From the NCBI GenBank assembly GCA_963402885.1, contig OY727100.1, positions 22,353,665 through 22,417,664 of the forward strand: DNA of 64,000 nt, written 5' to 3'. Below the pieces are notes generated by a model. That model was not told where the DNA came from. It saw only the letters and a list, made by a program, of their open reading frames with translations, and made no database searches. This DNA comes from Antedon bifida (Eukaryota > Echinodermata > Crinoidea > Comatulida > Antedonidae). A program made the translations under genes and the position numbers. Below, in pieces: positions 12,101-24,100 of this stretch. Numbering within the stretch: position 1 is the first letter of the stretch; each line of letters starts with the position of its first letter.

Positions 12101-15100
12101 TGTATACAACAAAACACTTGTATTTACGACAGATCACTGTCACACATTTACAAACAAACACTTCAAATAATGCATTATTATGGAGATTTGTGATTCGTAA
12201 CAAGCTAAGATGTAGGGACTGGTTAGGTAATGTTAATTCATTGTGCGCATTCAACATCGGGAACGTCCTTGCTCAATTCCTTGGCATAAGTTTTACAGAG
12301 GAACAGGAGATAACCAACTGCATAACATGTATAGATCTTGGGTTGTATGTCGTCGCGAATCGAAATTAAGTCTCTACCTGCACGGACTAACATTTTGGTC
12401 CATGAATTAAGCAGACCAACGTATGAGATCAAGCAAAAAATAGCCGTGTCAACTTTTCTGCTTCCGAAACAAACACAAGCACTATCATACTCTTCTAATT
12501 ATAAAACAATACTAAATATGTCTTTAAGACATGGCTGTATTAGATACTGTATGTTCAATTGCCCAATTGTGTGTACATTCTTTTATAATGCAAAATGTAT
12601 TGCAAATATATATCATTCTTGGGTTTTTGTAAAAGTTTATTAAATTTTATATGCAAATTGATTTATGCATATTATATTTGGGGTACTGTAGCATGATAAA
12701 GTTTGCACATTATGCAAATTAGATTGAATGTGTCATTGAATATTGTGAATAATTTAAATAATTTTACTAATATATACTAATTTTTCTGAATGATATATAT
12801 TTTATAGATTTCTTATTTTGAAGATATTTACTGACTTTTTAATTTTAGGGTGAGGAAAAAATAAAAGCAACTCATGGAAGGCGTTCAAAAAGGTAGGTTT
12901 TTATTAATTTTGTTTAGTTTTAATAATTCTTTATTTGTTATAGCATGTATCCCCTTTAAAAGAGCACATCTGTATGATTGGTAATGGTAGTTATGTTAAA
13001 GTTGGTAAACCGTGGTAGAGTTGGTAGGTATAGGTGGTGGTGGTGGTGGAGTTGGTTCTGTCTGGTGTATGTAGTAGTGATGTTGTAGTGATAATAGTTG
13101 AGTCTGATGGTAGTAGTTACTTGGTTGTGGTAATGGCTCAGGTGTGGTGGTAATAATATTTAATATTTCCAGTTTCCTGGACTTTCTGCATTCTCACTCC
13201 TGAGGACGATCAAAGCATATTGATCGAAACATCGAGAAACAGTTCTTTCCAGAACCGCAAACTTTATATCAACAATTGATTTCGCCATGCAAACCTTCAA
13301 ACAATATAATAATATTTCAATAATAAAATATATTTAAAAACATAATAATTTTTCTATGAATATGAGTACTTACCACTAAATCACTTGCTTATATTTAGGT
13401 GATTGACATTATGATAATGTATGAATAATATAATATAAATAGGTCTGTTTAGTAAAACAACATGATACTTAGATAATGAATATTGGTGTTAAGTTTCAAA
13501 TTATTTCTTACGTAAGTGCATATATCGCCTTACTTTTTTGTCATCAATATCTTTCCAAAAAAAAACACAAAAAAAAATTGAGAAAAAAACTTGTAACGAG
13601 AGATTCTGTGTAAATCTCGTTATTATCGAAAATTATGATAAATATGTTGGTGCGTAGATTGAGTTTTGACAAAAAGGCCAACAAACTCGTTTTTCTAACT
13701 TCTAGAAAAGTATTAGATTCATATTATTTTCTCATCTTAATTTTTTTTATTTTGAGAATTATTGCTAATTTATTCATTGAAATGTTATTAGAGATTGACA
13801 CAGTTCTTCATTAAAATGTAAATTTTTTTTGTTTCGCAGTTTTTAAGATCTAATTTTATGCGACCTTTCTAAAAGTCTTTCCTTGGAAATCAACCCCAAT
13901 AAATGCATATTTGAATGTGTACAATCTGAATTTATATATGAATTTGTGTGTTTTTTGTTTTTACATATAACTAAGTTAATAATCGGTATCTATTGGCATT
14001 TGGAAATGACATGACAGACTTGCGAAAAATGTTAATTATTAAACCGAATCGAAGAATAATAACGCTATTATGAAATTAATTTGAAACTTAATGATAATGA
14101 GGAGAAAAACATTTTACGAGGCTAGTAAACCTAAATTGATACACTTAGCCGATTGCATTACATATGTAATGTGGATATACAGGAGAAGGCCGAGCAGGCT
14201 GAAAGCGCTAACTGTGAGTGTTAGCAGTCCATTAGTGAGATATATACATTGAGTGTATCAAACGACACTTGTGATGTGTTGATGTTTTTAAATCCCTCAA
14301 CAATGATTGAAATATTGTGATAATAAAAACTACAACAAACCCTCTTCATTCAGTTATAAACCGTAGGATTGTTCCAAACTCATTTCATTGCTATTATTGG
14401 TGTGATTTCTTGATTGGATATGTGAAAGAATATAAATAAAATGAAAGGAAGAATGAAAGTACTGTATGAATAAGAAAAATGATAAAAAGATATATTGTGA
14501 AGGAAGAAGTAAAATGGATGATTGTATAAATTATTAAATATCTGAATAAAGCTTTCCAACAATATTTTTTTTGAAGGAGAGACAGAAGTAAGGATCAAGT
14601 ATTTAGAAAGGAATACATTTGTTCAAAAAATGAAAAAAATATTTTAGCATAACAAATTTGAGAGAAAGCAGGATTGAAAAAGTGTTACAAAAGTTGTTTT
14701 TTTTTTTTTTAAATGTTAAAAAAGATGAGAAAAGGCAGAAGTATGTGACTTGGATGATTACAAAATTTAAAAAATGAAAAAGATAATAGTCTTGCCATTA
14801 ATTCTAGAAACTATACACAATATTAATGTAATGTATTATTTGATCAAGATGTGCATGTTTAGATTTTCTAAAACAAACTTAACTAAATGAAAGAAATAAT
14901 CAAAAGTAGTTTTATAGATTAGTTAGTTTGTCAATTACTAATGTTCATTTTTTCTCTAATGGTTTGATTTTTTGCTGATAAAAACACAACATTATAATTA
15001 CACATAGTGGTTTTGTGGCATGGTGTGTAATAACAATGTAGTAATAATGATAATATGAAACAATAATGTTTTTGCACTTTTCTTTGGTGAACACTTCAAT

Positions 15101-18100
15101 CTTTAAATCATTCATTTTCTAAATTCTAATTCTTAAAATACAAACAATTATTCTACTGCAGTTAGTGCAGTAACTACACTTTACTCTTTAACCTGGTTAT
15201 GCAATTCTTTAGGAAACTTTTTTTTAGAAAATTATAAACACTATCCACTGCAGTGACTTCCTAAAACTAAAATCATTCATTAAGTTTTGTCTACACTATC
15301 AAACTTTTTGTGACAAAAAAATGTGATGTGCCCAAATATGGACATGATGATGTCATATTATTACCATATTTGGGCATATCACTACCATTTGGGCACATCA
15401 CACTTGTTTTTGTCCAAATAGTTTGATAGTGTAGACAGAGCTTTAAAGCAGTAAAGAAATGTTATTGCTGTAGTATAACTGCAGTAGAATAATTTTTACA
15501 TGATCCATTCCTGGTTTAAATTTTGAGATATAATTTGTTGATAAAAGAAAAGCAAAAACAAATGTTTTTATAGTTTAATTGTGATTTGGTGATTTTGCTT
15601 GCATCCACTTAACAGCGTTGTTTCTCCTTTTATTTGTTTCACACAATAAAGTTCCAGTGACCGTTCACACTGTCGTTCTGTTGAGTAAGTCTTGTTTTAC
15701 ACTCACTTTAGTTGTTGTCGTTGCACTCATTAATATTCAAATTTATGTAAATATATGCAAATACTATGCATATATTCTTTGGTGTTCTGTATACTACTTT
15801 TATATGATCAATACTTTTTAGACTTTCATTTTCTTTCTTCACTTCACACCGCAGATTTTTCATACTTCCATGTATTTTCAAAGTTTTAGAATTTTTAACA
15901 ACCTTCCTTATGTTTTAGTGTATCTATGTATCTGAATAAAGTAATCTACACTGTTTAAAATAATCCAAATAAGGAGTGTGACATCATGAATATGCTTTGA
16001 TTTTAATAAAATATAAACTATTGTAATTAATTTATATGGTACAATTATAATGGAGTTTTTAAATAAATATGACATTTTCTTTAAAAATATACGTTGGATT
16101 GTATTAACAATCGATGAAGGTTTTAGTCTAAATTAGTGGGTGGGATTATACGCAACCATGGGATTAAATTCAGCAAGTAATATATTTTATTTACAGTATA
16201 TTTAGAAAAACAAATTTGGATATAAGCTGGCCTGTGGGTTTAGCTGGAACGGTTACAATCTATTAAAGTAGAAATGAATAAAATAATAGATTGATGATAT
16301 TTGAATAATCAGTTCTATTATTTGGGTTATTTTTATACATAAACATTATCAGTACATCATCTGTACATACTTCTGTTCATGTTATTCTTCTCAATCCATT
16401 TCTCTATGTTAAGGTTACTGTTCTTAAGTGTTCCAATGAGATTTAGTTTAGTAAAATTAGAGAGTCTCCCTTGTTCACTGTTACTATCTATGTTCATTCC
16501 TTCTTGTAGTTAAAACAAATAAATTATTATTATAAATTATTTGTTGTATTTGTAATATAGACGACTCTCCCAATACCGGACTATCTGAAAACCAGAAACT
16601 CTCTCAGACTTTTCTTAAGGTACTAAAGGTCCCAAATTCATTTTTATCATTAAAAACACATTCCAAATACCAGACTTTCTGGAAAATTAGACATATTCCG
16701 CCAGCCCAAATGTGTCCGGTATTGGGAGAGTTGACTGTATATGTACTTCCTTATACTTACTCTCCTTCTTACTGAATCATCTTATTTCTATGATCCTCTT
16801 CCCATTTTATTTCCTTCTAAACAGTAGTTATATTTACCGGTATGTCATTTATTTTATTTCATTTAAATGTTCGTCATTTTCCCATTCTTTGATTTCATTA
16901 TTGTATCATGTCATAAATTTACATTGTAAAACAGGTGTTCCTAATTTGCATATGACACATTATCATCATTTTCTGGAAAAATAGTTTGACAAAATAAACA
17001 AGATATATAAATTATATAAGTATATTATTAATAACTAAATATTTATATAAATTCTTTAATATACCATATAGGAACCAACAATAATAATACAATATTTAGG
17101 ATACCACCATTAGACCCATAGCACCACTGACAAATTTACCAAGCATGGAGTGTCAAATTTAAAAAAAGATTAAATATGTTTATATGTTAATATAATTATG
17201 TATGTTAATTATGCATGAATGTTGATGTACACAGCACATTAATGTTAAGTATATGCATGTAAATATTTATGAATATTACAATTATTTAATTTTTTCAAAT
17301 GTTCAAGATATGTTTATGTGAATTATTTAGTTAAAAACACCATTTATAAAAAAGTTTCTGAATTTGAACAATTAGTATACCAATACACATTGCATGATGT
17401 AAATATCTGTAATGTATAATAAATATGTTACTATGTGTAATGTAATGTTACTAAATGTGATGTTTACTAAACATTTTAATTTTAGCAAACATTTTAATGT
17501 AACTGAACATTTTAATGTTACTAAAACATTAAATTTAACTATTGTTTTTTTTCATTGATATCATCACAAGCATTTTCAGTATTTTATTTTTATTTATTTT
17601 TTTATTTTATTTTGAAACCCAAACAAACAGCAAAAAATAATTTGACAATAACAGGAGGGTTAACATACTAACAACTGAACGGATACAAATACAAAGAACA
17701 AATATCCTAAATAATAAACATAATAAGGTAGCATTTGAACATTATAATAAACTTAACACTTTGTTTTTAAACTGATTCAATGATTATGAAAAAAAAGGTC
17801 TAGTATTGTTATAGCGTACTATTTACAAAAAATATGATTATTATAGATTGTTTGTAATTGAGTGGTTTGTGGAGCGGCTTTGATAGACCTTGACTTTTAA
17901 AAACAAAATAGACTGTGAGCAGGCTACTGTCATTGGTCATCTCCAGCCATTTTAGCCATTAAGGGATATACTATGTGTACTATAGCAAAGTAACAAGGAT
18001 CTGTTATAATAATATCATCATTATATCACTATATATTTCATATAAGTACAACGGCAAATTATTGTAAATTCATATATGTAAATGTTTACTACATTACAGC

Positions 18101-21100
18101 TAGTTAAATTAAATCAAAAATGTTTTTTCTTTCACATCACATATTGCATTCCATGTTACGATGTTATCCTTTATTTTTATGTGCTATGATCACTAAAAAC
18201 GTTCGCAACTAAAGTGTTTTATGCGTACAATTTCTATCGGAGAAAATGCTTTTAATTATTGTGATTCAATTTGAAATTTATCTATTTTTAGCGATGTTGA
18301 TCTGGACACGGAGAAAGCGAATTCTATGTTGTCACAAGGTTCGTCATCATCAAGCATGTCAACGAGGTTTGTACTATGTTTTGGACTATTCCATTAATCA
18401 CGTAGGGGAGGGATTAGTTTTAAATGTTTAGGTGTCTGTCTCATTATACTGTAGTTTTTATTTAGGATCATTTTGTTAAAAAATATAAAAATATATTGTA
18501 ATGGCTTTATAAATATATTGGATAAACCGCAAATATCGTGGGACCAATAAATCAAAATATATTATATATAAGTAGAGCTACAGTACACTATTTAGCATGT
18601 GTACGAATAATGTACAAAGATAGAGATTTATTTACACACTTTTCTAATATTATTGTATCCAAATAATAAAGATATTAACTTTTAAATTCACTGATTTTCC
18701 TAGTGTATCATAGGCTACTTCCCTAATACTGTGGCACATGTGAATAACCTTAGAAATAATTCATTTGATACAGTAAAGTTGGAACATGTGATGAACATGT
18801 GATAGTGTATCACAGAACTTTCCTATGATACAGTTGTAACATGTGATGAACATGTTATAGTGTATCACAGAACTTTCCTATGATACAGTTGTAACAGGTG
18901 ATGAACATGTTATAGTGTATCACAGAACTTTCCTATGATACAGTTGTAACAGGTGATGAACATGTGATGGTGTATCACAGAACTTTCCTATGATACAGTG
19001 TAAAGAATGAATCAAAGATTCAATTTTTTATTTCACCAGGAGTCATGATTCGTTATTTTCATCTTGCGAATCAAATACAACGTTTCGACACGACATGCCT
19101 GAATATGACGATTCCGATCTTGACGTAGAAAACGATATTCCAAATTGGCAAGAGAACGTGGCCAAAGACTTCCTCAAGAAGATGAAGAGTAAAGAAGTTA
19201 AAAGACAAGAAATTATTAATGGTTGGTTAAAGATGTACTTATTAGGGACCTTGTCAAAGTTACTGCAGAAATAATTGTTTAGCAAACTTCTTTTGGGATA
19301 ATCATATACACTGTTTATTGCAGTGATTGCCTTATAAACTTCTACATTGAACAAACTAAAAGTCTCAGTGTGAAACAAAAATGTAGTTTACTGCAGTAAC
19401 TGCAGTAGAATAATTTTGACATGATCCAATTATTATGCAGTATTAAAAGTAAATTGTTTTTGTAACACTATTTTTCCCAATGTCTACATCATGTCATATA
19501 ATAATTGTTTGTACCTGTACTAGTATGTTAAATAAATCAATGTTAACTTTTTGGTTAAACCAGTTGACAAGTACTTACTTGCTACGTTTCAGCTACTTTC
19601 AGTAGCCTTGATCACGCAAATGACGTTGACATGATGTTCTGTCATTCGTCATAGTTCGGTGACTTGCGCCATCTTTCGTCTGATGTTCAGCTTTCTGCTG
19701 GTGTCCCCCTTTGGATGCTCGGGTGTCCCTTTTTATTAAGTCATCATAGATGTGGCTCAGTTCATGTCCTCCCTGGTCTCTGTTGATGTTCATATTTGTT
19801 TTTCTTATCCAAATGGCTTCTTTTATTTTTCTTGATAAGTAGTGTTGTTCTTTGTCTAATATTTTTGTATTTTCAAAATCCGGTATGTGGTTTTCTATGG
19901 TGGCGTGATCTGTGATAGCTGATTTGTGTAGAATTTTAGATTGTGAGTGGCGAGCGCTCCTGGTTCTTGTCCCTACCGTATTTTTTTCCACGTCTGTTTT
20001 GTGTTCTATTATTCTTGTTTTTAATGCTCTGCCTGTTTCCCCTATGTATACCTTCTTGCAGTTGTGGCAACCTACTTGGTAGACTATACCACACTGTTGA
20101 TCTTTGTCAATCTTGTCTTTAGGATGAACGAGACTTTCTCTTAATTTGTTTTTGGGAGTGATATATGTATTTATATTGTGCTGTTTCAATGTTCTTCTTA
20201 GCCTTTGAGTCATCCCTTCGACATACGGTAAACCAATGTTGACTCTGGATTTTTCTTTATCTGTTGTTATTTCTTTGTCTTTGTTTGCTTTTCTATGTTC
20301 CCTTTTGTCTTTAACTCTTTTAAAACTCCAGTCTGGATATCCGCATGTTGATAAAGCTGCTTTTATATGGCTCATTTCTTGTTTTTGTCCTTCTTCTGTT
20401 GATACGATGGATTCACATCTGTCCACTAGGGTGTTGACTACGCTAAGTTTGTGTTCGAGTGGATGATTTGATTGAAAGTGTAGGTATTGGTCTGTGTGTG
20501 TCGATTTTCTGTACACTGATGTTTTTATGTTACCATTGTCTTGAATAGTGATTAGAGTATCGAGAAAAGGGATGGTGTTGTTTTTCATGTTCTCCATAGT
20601 GAATTTTATTTGGCCTGTCTGGTCAATGGTGTTTAGATGTTGGAGGAGTTCTTCTTCAAATCCAATTGGTACAATTGCCAAGACATCGTCTACATATCTG
20701 CGCCAGAAAATCGGTTTGATATGTGATGGTGCTGTTTCTGTGGCACGTTGTTCCAAGTCTTCCATGAATATATTTGCCATTATGGGGCTGACAGGACTGC
20801 CCATTGCCATTCCCTCTTTTTGTCTGTAAATATCACCATTAAATGTGAAATATGTCGTGTTAAGAACTAGGCTTAACAGCTCCATGATGTCCTCCGTTTT
20901 CAAATTGGTGTTTAATTTTCTTTGGACTTGTTCCAGGATCTTAGTTTCTTTCAGTAAAGTGTTGTGTGTTATATTGATTGTTGGTTTTATAGGTGTCTTT
21001 GTGAATAGAGATATAACATCAAAGGATACAAGTGTGTGTTTTTCTATGTCTATGTTGTTCAGTGCTTTTATGTCGACTGCTAATTGTTTAGAGTTTTCCA

Positions 21101-24100
21101 CATGGAATTCTGTGTTTCCAACCAACGGTGATAATAATTTTGAGAGCAATTTGGAGACTTCGTAGTATATTGTGTTGATATTGTCTACGATTGGGCGTAA
21201 TGGATTGTTCTGTTTGTGGATTTTAGGTGTGCAGTATAGTCGTGGGATGATTTCTGCAGTGGGGAAGAGTTTGGTTTTCCATTGATATGTTATTTTCTTT
21301 TCTTCTAGTAATCTGTTTAGGATTTCCACAAGGTTTCTCTTGTATTTCTTTGTAGGGTCCTTTTTAAGTTTTTCGTACACATCCCCATCTTTCATCATGG
21401 TGTTTACCTTACGTTTGTAATCAGGGGTGTTCATGATCACCGTAGCTCTGCCTTTATCTGCCGGTAAGATCATGATGTTTTTGTCTTTTTTAAGGCTATG
21501 TATGGCTGAATGTTGCTCTTTTGTGATATTTGTTTGTGGTGGTTTGGTGGTTTTTAAAATGCTAGTAACCTTACCTCGTACAATATCTCTTTCCGCTTCA
21601 GTTATTTGTTCACAGGCTACTTCAGTGGCTACGATCACATCCTGGATGGGTAGCGTTTCTTTGGCAATCGCAAAATTCAGGCCTTTTTCTAGTATGTCGT
21701 GCTCGATCGGTGATAGATTCCTGTCTGACAAATTTACTACCCATTTTTCTTTCAATATCGTGCCGTTCAAATCTATTTTTTTGTTTATGTTATTTCTTAG
21801 TTTCTTCGCCTTTTCTTCCCACCATGAGAGTTTGTTTACATGTCGTTCCTTTGTTTTGATAAACTCTGACTCTTGACATTTCTGTATGAAGTTCCGGATA
21901 TTGTTCCTATCCCCCCCGTTCGTAATATTTTGATCTAGTTTTCTTTCTAGTACTACTTTTCTTTGATCTAGATTTTCTATATTGTTGGTGATTACCCTAA
22001 TCCGTTCTCTTATTAGTTGTTTTTCCGCTTGTTTTATGATGCTGTGAGCTTTTTCCGTGTTTATTGGACAGCTGAGACGTAGACTCGGGGGTGTGATGTT
22101 TTTACGTTTACATTGTAATGTAAAAACCCTATGGTTCCGTTGGCGGGAAACCTTCCTCACTAATTTTTCTTCTTGGCGAACAATATTTATTGTTTCCTCA
22201 CCATAGATCGTACGTAGATTCTCAAAAAATTTCATCTGGTTTCAAATATATATTAAATAAATCAATGTTAACTTTTTGGTTAAACCAGTTGACAAGTACT
22301 TACTTGCTACGTTTCAGCTACTTTCAGTAGCCTTGATCACGCAAATGACGTTGACATGATGTTCTGTCATTCGTCATAGTTCGGTGACTAAAAAAAAATT
22401 TTTTGAGAATGTACTAGTATGTTTGATGATTTTCATGACATAAGTATTTTATTATGAAATTGTATTATAATTAATATGCATAGAAACTCATGTATATGCA
22501 AATTTAGGCAAATACAAAACACTTGTATTCAGAATGCAGAGGTTAATTTGAAATTTATTATTATTAAGTATATTATGTTTATCGGTACTTATGTTTTCTG
22601 TTTTGTAGAATTATTCCACACTGAAAGGACGCATGTTCGAGGCCTTAAAGTGCTTGATAGGGTATTTTTCCGTCCAATGCAACATGTGCATGGGTTAGAT
22701 CAAGAGATTAAGTTCATATTTCCAAATCTTATCGACTTAATTGAAGTGCATACATCATTAAACAATGCAATGAAAAAGCGCAAAGAAGCATCTAGCAATA
22801 ACGTCATAGAAGAAGTCGCAGATATCTTGTTAGATAGAGTAAGTTTTTCTTTTATTTTGTTTTTCTTAAAGTAATGCAAGTACATTTTTTGTTCCTGTTT
22901 ATTACTGTAGTATGTAAATGTTTTAATTTTTTTTTGTACATAATTTAGTTTAAGTTTCCTTGTACTGTAAATAGGCCTATTGTTAAATCATTTTCTTTCC
23001 TCTAACTTTTATTTTACTTACTCTGGACTCGCCTTCATTCAAGAAGTGTGCCACTGTTTCAAAAGTGTAGCTTCCAAATAAATTATTATTATATAATTTA
23101 ATAATAATAATTCAGGTTTATATAGCACGTTATGCAAAAGCCTCAATGCGCTTAAAAGTAAAAATAAAAATTATTAAAAATGAGTTCAATAGGTGAGCTT
23201 TTAAAGCAGCTTAAAATAAGCAACTGAGAAAACCAAAGCATAAATTACATTAGAAGTGTAGATTCATTTTCATTATACATTGATTTGAACTTGAATTTTT
23301 ACTTTTATATTTTAGTTTGATGGTACAGAAGGAGAGAGAATGCGTAAAGTTTGCGCCACATTCTGTGAAAACCAAGCTGCCGCATTAGAGAACCTGAAAT
23401 CTAAACAAGCGAAAGACCAAAAAGTGGGGCAGTTTATGACGGTAAGCTACAAAGGATCATTTTAAATTACTGCAGTAACTACGTTATTGCAGTAAGAACA
23501 TGTAGTTACTGTAGTAATTTAACATGACTTTTTACAATCATTGCTAGTTTTAGTTTGTTTTAATGTATAAGAAAAGTTTACTTGGATAAAGTAGAGGGTG
23601 ATACCATTATCTGATAGAGGTTCTCTACTCTTCGCAAATGTTTTCCTCTCTATGGAGTGAGAGGCTATTGTTGGTTTATCCAGGTAAGCTAGGCACATAC
23701 TAGCCATCACTGTTGGTTTGTGTAGTTTATAAGGCACTGTAATACACGATAAACATGGTCATGTGATGACCCCAAAAAAGTCCATAATTTTGAATAGATT
23801 ATAATTTTTCACAAACATGTTGTTTTTTATCATAATTTTTTTTTCTTGTTTATTTAGGAAGCTGAATCCAATCATTTATGTAGACGATTACCATTCCCTG
23901 GAATTATTTCCATTGTATATCAACGAATTACGAAATATCCACTACTTATAGAAAACCTAATAAAATATACAATATGTAAGTTGAAATTTGATTGAATCTG
24001 CACAGAGGATTAATTTGATAACCTAATCTTATTAATCTGCAACAAATTATTTAAGTAATATTTTATTAATAGATTTGTGTCTTACAAATCAACTTCCGTT

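Larger units (their letters stand above)
2228..12848 (+). other. Large RhoGEF intron 4
   Basis: 10.6 kb, strongly AT-rich. It holds MITE A (3.4 kb), a G-rich run (3.9 kb), a SINE-like repeat (4.06 kb), three minisatellites (4.5-5.8 kb), the CpG-richer patch at 6.0-6.5 kb, a roughly 95-bp array (9.2 kb), a duplicated low-complexity block (10.2-10.7 kb), MITE D (11.0 kb) and a 20-bp array (11.5 kb). The stretches 2.3-3.35 kb and 6.6-9.1 kb show nothing beyond a short duplication at 7762-7915. Confidence 0.7.
12893..18291 (+). other. RhoGEF intron 5
   Basis: 5.4 kb, AT-rich. It holds a GGT-rich low-complexity stretch (13011-13150), a hammerhead-like repeat fragment (13.2 kb), nested MITEs A in B (15.1-15.5 kb) and MITE C (16.56 kb). 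I see nothing in 13.35-15.1 kb or 16.75-18.2 kb apart from poly-A/T runs. Confidence 0.65.
19516..22423 (-). mobile_element. Complete Penelope-like retroelement with terminal repeats and target-site duplication
   Basis: One 878-codon ORF lies between two identical 137-bp direct repeats (19528-19664 and 22253-22389). Outside them the host sequence TGTACTAGTATGTT is present at 19516-19529 and again at 22410-22423, a 14-bp target-site duplication. The right end has an A/T-rich stretch at 22390-22409. The element is antisense to the RhoGEF and sits in the intron that splits the first DH helix. Identical repeats, an uninterrupted ORF and an intact duplication all point to a recent insertion. Penelope-like elements commonly carry such pseudo-LTRs (family knowledge). 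Confidence 0.95.

Noticed and set aside
20236..21876. Several plus-strand ORFs of 76-149 codons
   Set aside because: They are shadows of the 878-codon PLE ORF on the other strand.
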